From positions 124,001-188,000 of the forward strand of contig JAEZFW010000055.1 of NCBI GenBank assembly GCA_023417315.1: 64,000 nt of DNA, written 5' to 3'. Position numbers and translations under genes: made by a program. The DNA is from Pseudomonadota bacterium. Its GTDB lineage: Bacteria; Pseudomonadota; Gammaproteobacteria; Steroidobacterales; Steroidobacteraceae. The notes beneath the pieces are model-generated. The model was not told the origin of the DNA and searched no databases. It saw only the letters and a list, made by a program, of their open reading frames with translations. Of this stretch, positions 52,108-61,135 are shown one piece after another. Each line of letters begins with the position of its first letter. Within the stretch, counting starts at the first letter, position 1.

Positions 52108-52527
52108 CTAGTCTTCCTGAATCGACGCGAGGTGCTCTACCAGCTTGCCGATCATCTCGTCGACTCGTGCACGCCGTGCAGGATCGGCTCTGTTGATTGC
52201 ATAGAAGTCCCACCCCCACACGGGCATCTCGCGTGTGCCATGCCCACGAGGCAGATTCCGTCCGTCGATCGTGTCACGGACGCGTTCCGTTGGAAACGTC
52301 CCGCCGTTGCGCGCAGCGATGCGAGTAAGATCCGGAACCTTCGACTTCAAGACCGATGCAACGGGGCCGTCGCCGCGCGCCTGCTTGCCATGGCAACTTG
52401 CGCAGAACACTCGATACAGCTCCGCACCTGACATGTCCGGTGCCTCATCGCTGTGGGCGTTGAGGCCCACGAGCGCGAGCGCCGCAAGTAGCCATCTACG
52501 ATGAACGCGAACTCCGGCGAGCGTCAT
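52108..52527 (-). CDS. Monoheme cytochrome c
   Basis: The 139-residue protein has a signal peptide (HRRWLLAALALVGLNAHS) and a class I cytochrome c fold: heme site CASCHGKQARGDGP (about residues 42-46) and distal Met in REMPVWGWDF. It is a small periplasmic electron carrier. The gene begins 50 bases after the stop of the sugar-dehydrogenase fusion on the same strand, so it probably accepts electrons from that enzyme's diheme domain. Confidence 0.9.
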   Translation of the reverse strand: MTLAGVRVHRRWLLAALALVGLNAHSDEAPDMSGAELYRVFCASCHGKQARGDGPVASVLKSKVPDLTRIAARNGGTFPTERVRDTIDGRNLPRGHGTREMPVWGWDFYAINRADPARRARVDEMIGKLVEHLASIQED

Positions 52528-52577
52528 AGACGATCACTTCCCCTTCGCTCGGTGCGTTCGTAGTACGCGCTCGCGTG

Positions 52578-54941
52578 TCACTCGCACCCCTGGAGCGATG
52601 TAATCCACTCACGAATCAGTGCGACACCGTCAGCGTCGACCCGCGTGGTGCCGACCGGCGGCATAGCATTCTCGCTGTTGCGCAAATTCATGCGCGCTGC
52701 TAGCACGGAGCGATCTGGCGCGCCGGGCGCGATGATGCGTGCGTCGGCGATTCCAAGATCGCCGAGCCCGGGCGCGGCATTGCACGCGCTCGTACTGGCA
52801 AGTGCGGTGTCGTAGCGCAGATCCATATCCGATGGTGTCGGCCCGTCGGGCCGATGGCACTGCGAGCAGTTGGTGTGCAGATAGGTGCGCGCACGCTCAT
52901 TGAGCGAACCTTCGGTTCCTGTCGGCTTCGGATATGGCGTTTGGCTCGTCGGGTCTTCGATAGGAGCAGATAGCGCTCCGATTTCACTCAGCGTGAGCAG
53001 TTGGTGCCCATCGCGCCCCGTCTGCGGGTATCGAATGGTGGAAGCCAACTGTCGTGTCTCCAGGCCGAGCGAGTGTCCCGCTGCCTGGGTGTGGCACTGC
53101 AGACACTGCGCTTCGCTCGGATAGATCCATGTCTGAGCGCCGATGGGCACCTGTTTTCCACCCCGTACCAGCGTGGCGTCGGTCCCCTGTGCATTCCATT
53201 CGTAGGTGTAGCCCGCCCAGATGCCATCCGGATGACGCATGAACAAGCGTGTTTCGATCAAACGTTCCGCAAGCCGGAAGTTCTTCATCAACACGGTGCC
53301 ATTCGGGAAATCCCAATCGCCGTTGGCACCGACAGTGATCGTCTGTCCGTTCGGTAGTCCGATCCAGCGCTCCTTCGCAGCCCCATCGGACCAGAACTCC
53401 GCGGTTGGCGCGTACGGAATGAGCCCGCCCGCGGGCTGAGCCGGATTGGAGGGGTCTACGCAGCCAGTCGCGGAGAGTTGCGTGGCGACACCCCCCTCGA
53501 CGCTACCGCCAGCCGCTGCGACGATGCGGTGAATGCCGCCGTACAAGTGCGTGATGAAGAGCTCGCCGTCGTGTCCTTCTGCGAACGATGAGATGTTCAA
53601 TCCTGTCTCGAGCCCGCCAGTCATCAGCATCGTAGGTCGTGTGTCGTTCGGTATGTCCCAGATGCGTCCAGATACGAAGTCGGCGAACACATAGCGACCG
53701 ATGAGTGCCGGAATGGCTGTTCCGCGATAGACGTAGCCGCCTGTCACTGCTCTTCCGAGATCGCGCTCGTACTCGGCGATGGGCGGCAGCGGATTCTCCG
53801 GCGGATCGCAGACACCGGCGCTCGACGAAGCGGGTAGCGTGCCCTCGAAGCAGCGCCAGCCGTAGTTGCCCCCGCGGACGATGCGATTCACTTCCTCGCG
53901 ACTCGAGTCGCCAACGTCTCCGAGCCAAATGTCGCCGGTCTGCCGGTCGAAGCTCCAGCGCCACGGGTTTCGCAGGCCCAAGGCATAGATCTCGGGACAC
54001 GTCTGTGGACCGGTGCCATCCACGTTGCACAAGGTAGTGCTGCCGGAAAACGGATTATCAGGTGGGATGGCGTACAGAGCGTTGCCTGTGGTGCGCCGGA
54101 TATCGATGCGCAGCATCTTGCCGCGAATGCTAGTCAAGCGCTGGGCGGAGTCGACCCGAGTCCCCTGGCCGTCGCCGGTGGCGAAATACAGATAACCGTC
54201 GCGACCGAAAGCGATGTGGCCGCCGTGGTGGTGAGTCCCGTTCTTATGGATCGTGATGACAACGCGTTCGGAGCTCGGATCCAGCGTGCGCCCGCCGTCT
54301 CGCGAGGTGAATTCCGAAAGGTGCGTGTCCGGCCCACTACCCGAGTACTCGAGCGAGGTGTAGGTCACATACACACGCGGGGTTGCAGGAAAGTCAGGGT
54401 GGAAAGCGATACCGAGAAAGCCGCATTCGGCACACGAGGACTCGACCCGGGAGCGGATATCGAGGAAAGTCGAAGCGGAGGCGACATCTTCTCTATTGTC
54501 GAATACGAACACGATTCCGCCTTTGCCGCCCACGAACCATCGCGTCGAATCTCTCGGCGCCTGCACCATCGTTATAGGGTTATACGAAGTGCGTGTCGCA
54601 GGATCTCTAAAGGTGAGGTTTCGAAACGCCGGCTGCGTACCGATCGTGACGCTGCCAGTAGCACGCTCCGGCGCGAGGCAAGTCGCGTTGCTGGGCCGTG
54701 CGTCTAGACCGCTGATCTGCACCGGTGGCGGGGGTGTCGTCGGCGGCGGAGTACCTGGCGGTTCAGTGGTCGGTGGCGGAGTGGTCGGCGGTTCCGTAGT
54801 CGGTGGCGGTGTCGTTGGCGGTCCTGGCTGCGCCGGCGCCGGCGGAGGAGTGTCTGCACTGCGATTGCTCCCACTATCGCACCCGGCGACGAGCAACGTC
54901 ATAGACAAAAGAATGCCCGTCGCGTGTCTCGCCAATGACAT
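52578..54941 (-). CDS. Lipoprotein PQQ-type sugar dehydrogenase fused to a diheme module
   Basis: I choose the ATG at 54941 behind AAGGGGAG; upstream frame lacks signal character. The 787-residue product has a lipoprotein signal (LLVAGC), a Pro/Thr-rich linker (PPTTEPP repeats) and a soluble glucose/aldose dehydrogenase beta-propeller (about 90-420). The propeller has RDSTRWFVGGKGGIVFVFDN, AFHPDFPATPRVYVTYTS, GTHHHGGHIAFGRDGYLYFATGDG, LGLRNPWRWSFDRQTG and GGNYGWRCFEG. A C-terminal part with two heme sites follows (CLQCHTQAAGH and CSQCHRPDGP) and a late EW..LQGC end. The His in HHGGH is the propeller's catalytic-base position. Electrons would pass to the hemes and then to the cytochrome at 52108. 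Substrate is probably a sugar or alcohol. Confidence 0.88.
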   Translation of the reverse strand: MSLARHATGILLSMTLLVAGCDSGSNRSADTPPPAPAQPGPPTTPPPTTEPPTTPPPTTEPPGTPPPTTPPPPVQISGLDARPSNATCLAPERATGSVTIGTQPAFRNLTFRDPATRTSYNPITMVQAPRDSTRWFVGGKGGIVFVFDNREDVASASTFLDIRSRVESSCAECGFLGIAFHPDFPATPRVYVTYTSLEYSGSGPDTHLSEFTSRDGGRTLDPSSERVVITIHKNGTHHHGGHIAFGRDGYLYFATGDGQGTRVDSAQRLTSIRGKMLRIDIRRTTGNALYAIPPDNPFSGSTTLCNVDGTGPQTCPEIYALGLRNPWRWSFDRQTGDIWLGDVGDSSREEVNRIVRGGNYGWRCFEGTLPASSSAGVCDPPENPLPPIAEYERDLGRAVTGGYVYRGTAIPALIGRYVFADFVSGRIWDIPNDTRPTMLMTGGLETGLNISSFAEGHDGELFITHLYGGIHRIVAAAGGSVEGGVATQLSATGCVDPSNPAQPAGGLIPYAPTAEFWSDGAAKERWIGLPNGQTITVGANGDWDFPNGTVLMKNFRLAERLIETRLFMRHPDGIWAGYTYEWNAQGTDATLVRGGKQVPIGAQTWIYPSEAQCLQCHTQAAGHSLGLETRQLASTIRYPQTGRDGHQLLTLSEIGALSAPIEDPTSQTPYPKPTGTEGSLNERARTYLHTNCSQCHRPDGPTPSDMDLRYDTALASTSACNAAPGLGDLGIADARIIAPGAPDRSVLAARMNLRNSENAMPPVGTTRVDADGVALIREWITSLQGCE
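54757..54816 (-). repeat. Two tandem 30-base copies encoding the PPTT-rich linker
   Basis: Units 54757-54786 and 54787-54816 are similar, with further partial units on either side (54741-54824). They encode the Pro/Thr-rich repeats just after the lipoprotein signal of the sugar-dehydrogenase fusion. Such short coding repeats may vary in number between strains. Confidence 0.6.
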
Positions 54942-55385
54942 GGCGGCTCCCCTTCGTAGTTCAGTATCGCACGTGCTCTGCGATACGTCTGACACGCGAG
55001 GTTCGTTCCCTCGCGCGAGGCAGGCGCATCGTTCGGATGTCACAGTGCTGTCACGCTGCTGTCCGTGGTGCAACGTCGCGTGTAGAACTTGCAGGGAGTC
55101 GATCGGCATGCCGATAGGAGCCCGAGGGCCACGTCTCTAACCATTGACCGCATACACCGAACACGACTGCATCAAGGGGCGAATCCATGAAGGCAGTGTG
55201 CTCACTGTCTGCCGCAGGTGCTGGCCCGGGAAAGCCCGCAGTTCCAATCGTGCGCCTGCTCAATGACTTGGTACGTATCTCCCATCGCGGGTGTGGGCAT
55301 CCTTCATTGGTGAGCAAACGTGCGCTGACTCACATCTGGCCGGCTTCGCGTGGACATAAGCTCAAGATAGACCTCGCTTGGGCCG
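54942..55385. promoter_or_regulatory. Divergent promoter region with perfect palindrome
   Basis: The 444-base gap separates the sugar-dehydrogenase gene from the hybrid kinase gene. GTATCGCA (54964-54971) and TGCGATAC (54979-54986) are perfect 8-base arms around a 7-base spacer, about 25-45 bases upstream of the dehydrogenase start. The position suits a repressor site. The kinase side shows no clear operator. I support no gene or RNA here. Confidence 0.5.
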
Positions 55386-58300
55386 ATGCTTCCCTACGCA
55401 GGTTCAAACGAGAACTCGGCAGCCTGGTTCGTGAGCACCGTCGAAGAACTTCCTCCACGTACGCGCGCGGTTCGGAACTGGCATGTTCCGTTGATCTTCA
55501 TCGCCTGCGGCGTCGTGTTGTGTTTGGCTGCCTGGTGGTGGACCGGTTCGGCGGGAGAGTCCTCATCCAGCAACGACTCGATTCCGATCAACGCTATGAC
55601 TGAGCTCACGAACGGGAGCTCGGCGACAATCGAAGGCGTCGTAACGTTCGCCGATGCGAAGGCGAATAGGTTCTATCTACAAGACGGTACTGGCGCACTC
55701 GCCTTGCCACTCCCGGTGACACCTGATGTTCGCGTCGGCGATCGCGTGCTCGTGCGCGGCGCGGTCTTGAGATCCGGGCGTATCGTTCGCGCCTCGAACG
55801 ACATCACGCTCGATGACATGTCAGTAAGCGTCCTGGGGCGCGCAGAGCTGCCGCACGCCGAAGAGGTCGCCCTCCGCGATCTCACATCTCTCTTCGAACA
55901 TCATCTCGTGCAAACGAGCGGCATAGTTCGATTCGTAGAAGTCTCCGGCTCGGACACGATGCTCGAGCTGAGTGCGAATCGTCCAGTGATCGTCAAGATC
56001 CCGCACGGACGATCGTTGCCAACCCGCTCCCTGCTCGATGCCAAGGTTCGAGTGCGCGGCGTGCTGGCATACGAGGCGGAGCCATCAGGCTCGTCGTACA
56101 CACCCCATCTCTGGGTGACCGATGCGGCGGCGATCGAGGTGATCGAAGCCGCCCCTCACGTAGTACCGGAAGCGGCCTCGGTGCGCGCCTTGGTCACGGA
56201 TCCGGCGTGGGTCGCGAGCGGGCGACGGGTAAGCGTGCTCGCACGAATGGTCGCTCGAGAGAGCGAGCATACGGTCTTGGTTGAAAGCGGCGGCGTATCG
56301 ATCATCCTTCAAACTCATCAACCGCAAGAGCTCTCGAAGGGGGAGATCGTGCGCGCGACGGGCTGGCCGGTGCGCGGTATCGGGGTCATCAAGCTGCACC
56401 GCGCGACGCTCGAGCGGAGCACCGCATCGCTCGCAACAGGAGAAGATACGGCAAACCATGCGACCATCACCAGCATTGCGGACATTCGTAAGCTGCGCAA
56501 CGCGCAAGCAGATCAGGGATTCCCAGTCGACATCGTCGCGACCATCACGTTCAAACAGGACTTCGCCGATGGTTTCTTCGTGCAGGATGGCGACAGCGGT
56601 ATGTATGTCGACTACGGCGGGCGTCCCATTTCGCACCTGCGCGGTCGGCAGCGCGTGCGTGTCGTCGGACTGACGCGCAGCGGCGGTTTCGCGCCGATCA
56701 TCGCTCAAGCGCAAGTGACGGTCCTCGGCGAGACGGATTGGCCCAAGCCGCTTCCGCTCGATACGGAGCTCGCGCCGACGGGTGTATACGATTGCACGTG
56801 GATGGAGCTCACCGGCCGCATCCGGCGCATCCGACCGGAATTCCACAACGATCTGGTGTTCGATGTTGCATCCGAGCTCGGTCTGACGACGGTGAGAGTG
56901 GCGCGCATCTCCGATCGAGCGGCGCTTGCGGGACTCGTGGATGCCCGCGTTCGTATCAGAGGCGTGCTCGCAAGCATCTTCACAAGAAAGCAGGAGCTGC
57001 GTGGCTATCAACTGCTGATGCCCTCCATCGACGAGTTGGAGGTCATCCAGATGCCGACTGCCGGCTCTGTTGACATCCGTCCACGCCCGATCGGCAAAGT
57101 GATGCAATTCTCCGGCGAAGAGGCGCGCAGTCCTCGCGTACGCGTGCGTGGCGTGGTCACCGCGCGAACTGCGCAGGCGCTCTATGTCGAGGACGAGAGC
57201 GGTGCGATCCGCGTGCAAGCGCGCGCGTCGAACGCTCAACTCGGAGATGTCGTCGATATCATCGGTTATCCCACAACCACGGAGGAGGGGCCGTCGTTGG
57301 CGGATGCAGTCGTAGACGCGACTGGCGAACAGGCACCTCTTGCGCCTCAGCAGATCTCGGCAGATCAGATCCTATCCGCCGATATGGACAATCGGCTCGT
57401 CGTGCTCGACGGCCGTGTATTGAACGTTGCCCGTGCGGGCACTCAGCAGACGATCACGTTGCAGGCTGGCACGATCGCCTTTCATGCGCAGCTCGACGAA
57501 CGCGATTTGCTCACCGATGTGCGCGAGGGCAGTATGGTGAGAGTATCTGGCATCGCGATCGTCAGCCGCGAGATCAGCTACTTCGTCGACGCGCTGCTCG
57601 TTCCGTCGAGCTTCCGCATCCTGATGCGCGATGCGAGCGACCTTCGCGTGCTGAGTGCGCCGCCTTGGTGGAATCTGCGGCACGCGTGGCCGATCTTGTT
57701 GTTCTTCGTAGCTTCGATCCTGTTGAGCATGCTGTGGGTCGCGGTTCTGCGCCGGCGCGTGCATGTCCAAACGATCGAGCTGCAACGCGCACGCGAAGCT
57801 GCGGAGGCTGCGAGCCGCGCAAAGAGCGAGTTCCTCGCGAATATGAGCCACGAGATTCGAACGCCGCTCAACGGCGTGATCGGAACGACGTCCTTGTGCC
57901 TGGAAACCAATCTCGACAAAGAGCAGCGCGAGTACCTCGAGACGGCGAAGCTGTCGGCCGACGGGTTACTTACGATCATCAACGACATCCTCGATTTCTC
58001 AAAAATCGAGGCAGGCAAGCTGGATCTCGAGTGCACGGAGTTCGACGTGCGCAAGCTCTTCGATCAAATCATGCGCATGCTCGCGCTCAGAGCGCACGAG
58101 AAGGGTTTGGAGCTGATCTGCGATGTCGAATCGCAGGTACCGCTCATGCTGCGCGGCGACCCGAATCGTTTGCGGCAGATCGTGCTGAACCTCACGGGCA
58201 ATGCCATCAAGTTCACGAGCACGGGTGAAGTCGCTGTCAACGTCACGTTAGCCGCGCTGTGCGAGCAGCAGGCAGAGCTGCAGATCACGGTGTCCGACAC

Positions 58301-59408
58301 CGGAATCGGTATTGCGAAGGAACGACAGGCTTCGATATTCGAGTCATTCGCTCAGGCCGACGCCTCGACCACTCGACGTTTCGGCGGTACTGGGCTTGGC
58401 CTCACGATTTCTCGCAAGCTCGTCGAGATGATGGATGGAAGAATGTGGTTGGACAGCGAGCCGGGGAAGGGTAGCGCATTCCACTTCAGCGCGAAGTTCG
58501 GCATCGGTGCGCGCGTCTGCGCTGCAAACGCCGATACACATACGCTCGAAGGCGTTCATGTCCTCGTGATCGATCCGCATGCTCGAAACCGCGAACGGCT
58601 CGTCAAAGATCTGCGCGAAGGCGGCGCCCGCGCAGACGCGGCGGCGAGCGTTGCCGAAGCACTGTCTATGCTCGACAGTGCCGGTGACCAAGGAGCAAGT
58701 GCATATCATGTTGCGCTCGTCGATGCGAACCTGCCTGACTTGAACGGCGCCTCCGCGTTCGAGCAGCTTCGCGCAAACGCCGGGAGCCCGCACACGTTGA
58801 TCGCGCTGCTCAGAACCGATCGACAACGCGAGCAGGTCGCGCGCTGCGCGGCTCGGGGAATCGAGTATTGCTTGACCAAACCCGTCAGGGTCGCTCAGCT
58901 TCGCAGTACGATTCTTCAGGCGCTGGGTGCATGGCCGCAGCGCCGCAACGACGAGCGACCGCAGGCGGTGTCCGCATCTTCCAGCGGTGGTGCACTCGAT
59001 ATTCTGCTCGCCGAGGACAACTCCGTGAACCAGCTCGTCATGACACGCTTGCTCGGCAAGCGCGGTCACAAGGTCGCAGTTGTTGGCAACGGTCTTGAAG
59101 CATTCCAAGCGGTGCGCGAACGACGGTTCGATCTCGTGCTCATGGACGTGCAGATGCCCGAGCTCGACGGCTTGGAAGCGACTCGGCGTATCCGTGCGAT
59201 AGAGGCAGCGGAGCATCGGTCGCGAACTCGCATCGTGGCACTGACAGCTCACGCGATGAACAGCGATCGCTTGGAGTGTCTCGCGGCGGGTATGGACGCT
59301 TACTTATCCAAACCGATCGTGCCGGCAGAGCTCGATGCCGTGCTCAAAGAGAGCACTCGGTTTTCTGGAAGTCCCGATGGGCGATCCTCGCCGAAAGTGG
59401 GGACCTGA
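55386..59408 (+). CDS. Hybrid sensor histidine kinase with about seven OB-like periplasmic repeats
   Basis: This 1340-residue protein has TM1 at about 33-52 and a periplasmic region (about 70-760) of about seven repeats of an OB-like type. Examples are ATIEGVVTFADAKANRFYLQ, VDIVATITFKQDFADGFFVQ and VRVRGVVTARTAQALYVED, each followed by GxxVxVxG-type strands. TM2 is at about 766-790, and the cytoplasmic transmitter contains His822 (NMSHEIRTPLNGVIG) and the ATPase (DTGIGIAKERQASIF, GGTGLGLTISRKLV). Two receiver domains follow: REC1 (Asp1113 in LVDANLPDLNG, KPV) and REC2 (Asp1254 in LMDVQMPELDG, with LTAHAMNSD and KPI). The exact start is uncertain (ATG 55386 or GTG 55431). Its ligand and target are unknown. 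Confidence 0.93.
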   Translation: MLPYAGSNENSAAWFVSTVEELPPRTRAVRNWHVPLIFIACGVVLCLAAWWWTGSAGESSSSNDSIPINAMTELTNGSSATIEGVVTFADAKANRFYLQDGTGALALPLPVTPDVRVGDRVLVRGAVLRSGRIVRASNDITLDDMSVSVLGRAELPHAEEVALRDLTSLFEHHLVQTSGIVRFVEVSGSDTMLELSANRPVIVKIPHGRSLPTRSLLDAKVRVRGVLAYEAEPSGSSYTPHLWVTDAAAIEVIEAAPHVVPEAASVRALVTDPAWVASGRRVSVLARMVARESEHTVLVESGGVSIILQTHQPQELSKGEIVRATGWPVRGIGVIKLHRATLERSTASLATGEDTANHATITSIADIRKLRNAQADQGFPVDIVATITFKQDFADGFFVQDGDSGMYVDYGGRPISHLRGRQRVRVVGLTRSGGFAPIIAQAQVTVLGETDWPKPLPLDTELAPTGVYDCTWMELTGRIRRIRPEFHNDLVFDVASELGLTTVRVARISDRAALAGLVDARVRIRGVLASIFTRKQELRGYQLLMPSIDELEVIQMPTAGSVDIRPRPIGKVMQFSGEEARSPRVRVRGVVTARTAQALYVEDESGAIRVQARASNAQLGDVVDIIGYPTTTEEGPSLADAVVDATGEQAPLAPQQISADQILSADMDNRLVVLDGRVLNVARAGTQQTITLQAGTIAFHAQLDERDLLTDVREGSMVRVSGIAIVSREISYFVDALLVPSSFRILMRDASDLRVLSAPPWWNLRHAWPILLFFVASILLSMLWVAVLRRRVHVQTIELQRAREAAEAASRAKSEFLANMSHEIRTPLNGVIGTTSLCLETNLDKEQREYLETAKLSADGLLTIINDILDFSKIEAGKLDLECTEFDVRKLFDQIMRMLALRAHEKGLELICDVESQVPLMLRGDPNRLRQIVLNLTGNAIKFTSTGEVAVNVTLAALCEQQAELQITVSDTGIGIAKERQASIFESFAQADASTTRRFGGTGLGLTISRKLVEMMDGRMWLDSEPGKGSAFHFSAKFGIGARVCAANADTHTLEGVHVLVIDPHARNRERLVKDLREGGARADAAASVAEALSMLDSAGDQGASAYHVALVDANLPDLNGASAFEQLRANAGSPHTLIALLRTDRQREQVARCAARGIEYCLTKPVRVAQLRSTILQALGAWPQRRNDERPQAVSASSSGGALDILLAEDNSVNQLVMTRLLGKRGHKVAVVGNGLEAFQAVRERRFDLVLMDVQMPELDGLEATRRIRAIEAAEHRSRTRIVALTAHAMNSDRLECLAAGMDAYLSKPIVPAELDAVLKESTRFSGSPDGRSSPKVGT

Positions 59409-59469
59409 CGGGCTTGTCTGCGATAGTGACGTCACCTATATATATGTGTAGCCGTACCGATCCCGAGCG

Positions 59470-60909
59470 CTACGCGATCCACTGGCGACCTCGGATGTTC
59501 TGCAACTGCCACGGGCTGTCCACATCGAGCTTCTCCGGAAAGAGCTCTCCGCGCCCTTGAAGTGGCGTCCAGTCTGTAAACTGACCCGTCAGCTTGCCCA
59601 GATAGGGCTCCGCAATCGCGAGACACTCTTCGTGGTCCATGTCATCGGGTTCGACGAGGCCGCTGCGAGGATGACGAATTGCCCAGACCGTTGCCGCGAG
59701 CGCACCGGCGACGACTTGCAAGGTCGTCGCATTGGCTAACTCGAGGTGACGGCGCGCTTCTTCGATCGATAGCTGCGAGCCAAACCAATAGGCATTTCGC
59801 GCATGACCGGCGAGTAGAACGCCGAGCTCATCCATACCGCCGGCGATGTCGTGGCTCAAGCGCCTGCTCGATGGCTGCATCTTCCAGCCCCTTCCTTCGA
59901 GCTCGAGCGCGGAGAGCATGGCGTCATCGCACGGGTGATAGACGAACATGACGGTCGGGCGGTACGAGAAGCGTTGGCCTTCTCGCAGCGACAAGTAGTC
60001 CGCGATCGAAAACACCTCGTCATGCGTCACGAGCATGCCTTGATAGCCGCCCACGGATGGAGTCCAACTGCGCGCGAACGTTCCGCCGCCGGGACGAGGC
60101 AGATAGAGAGTGCCGGAGCCTCGGCGATGCTGTCGCGCTCGCTGCGGAAGGTTCAGCTCATGCACGCCGATCGAAAGCTCCGCTGGTTGCATCAGCTCGT
60201 CCACGAACCCGTCGATCGACCAGGTATTGACGAATTCTCCCGGCCGCTTCGCGTGATCGCTCACCTGAGTATCGCGCTCAGCGATCTGAATGACCGACAC
60301 CTCGAGATCGCGGGCGAGCGTGGCCCACTCTTCGCGCGAGCTCGGACGTACGTGCCCGGATCGCAGGATGCGATCTAGATTCAACAGCGCACGTTTGACG
60401 AAATGCGAGACGAGACCAGGATTTGCGCCATGATCGACGACGGCGGTTGGAGCCTCGCGGCCGAGCTCTTTCGCGAGCTGCAATGCTTTCTCTCGGATCA
60501 CGAAGTTCGTGCGCGAACGCATGTCCAGCATTGGATTGTCGTAGACCCCAGGCCAAGGTTCGATCGAGGTGTCGACATACAGAGCGCCTTCGTCCGCGCA
60601 GAAGCGGACCAGATCCAGGCTCGACACGTCGACCGAAAGATTCAAGATCAAATCGCCGGCCTTGACGTGCCGACTTAGAACACGTCGATGATTGCCGGGT
60701 GTGAGATGTGCATGCTCGAAGTGAGCTCCGCAATCCTCCGCGATCATTCGGCCTTGTTCATCGGCCGACAGAACGACGAGCCTTCGCTCGCCCTCGAGCG
60801 TGACGTGACGCCTGATGAGAGGCAAAATGCCTTGGCCGATGCTGCCGCACCCGATGATGACGATCTTGCCGGCGAAATCGACGGGTGTGGCGGAAGATGT
60901 TCGAGACAT
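59470..60909 (-). CDS. hss: Homospermidine synthase
   Basis: The 479-residue length matches bacterial homospermidine synthases. NAD binding is by IVIIGCGSIGQGILPLI near the N-terminus. Other matches are LNLSVDVSS, YVDTSIEPWPGVYDNP, VVDHGANPGLVSHFVKRAL, the LPRPGGGTFARSWTP region and YHPCDDAM. It makes homospermidine from putrescine (or spermidine) using NAD without net redox. This is a cytosolic enzyme of polyamine metabolism common in alpha- and some gammaproteobacteria. It converges with the hybrid kinase gene and is divergent from the YihY gene. No polyamine genes lie beside it. Confidence 0.92.
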   Translation of the reverse strand: MSRTSSATPVDFAGKIVIIGCGSIGQGILPLIRRHVTLEGERRLVVLSADEQGRMIAEDCGAHFEHAHLTPGNHRRVLSRHVKAGDLILNLSVDVSSLDLVRFCADEGALYVDTSIEPWPGVYDNPMLDMRSRTNFVIREKALQLAKELGREAPTAVVDHGANPGLVSHFVKRALLNLDRILRSGHVRPSSREEWATLARDLEVSVIQIAERDTQVSDHAKRPGEFVNTWSIDGFVDELMQPAELSIGVHELNLPQRARQHRRGSGTLYLPRPGGGTFARSWTPSVGGYQGMLVTHDEVFSIADYLSLREGQRFSYRPTVMFVYHPCDDAMLSALELEGRGWKMQPSSRRLSHDIAGGMDELGVLLAGHARNAYWFGSQLSIEEARRHLELANATTLQVVAGALAATVWAIRHPRSGLVEPDDMDHEECLAIAEPYLGKLTGQFTDWTPLQGRGELFPEKLDVDSPWQLQNIRGRQWIA

Positions 60910-61135
60910 GAGTGGCGGAATCCTCGTGTAGCTGCTGATGGCGATCTTCGATGCGAGTGCGCAAACGATGCATCATCGGCAAATACAGTCAAAACGAAAC
61001 CCGTAGAAATGACACCTGGACAAATCTGGGAAGTCGCCAATGGTCCTTGAACGACGGGTCCAGTGTTCTTCATACACCGAGAGCTCATCACGCTGAGACG
61101 TTGATCGCGTGGCTTCCTGTCGGCATCATCGAAGC

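Noticed and set aside
55187..55603. A plus-strand frame before the hybrid kinase, starting MKAVCSLSAAGAG
   Set aside because: It overlaps the kinase's first 70 residues in another frame and has no family resemblance; the kinase frame has clear membrane and OB-like content.
59426..59435. GTGACGTCAC palindrome with following TATATATA
   Set aside because: It lies between convergent genes, not upstream of any start; a short palindrome in this position is more likely chance or part of a weak terminator.
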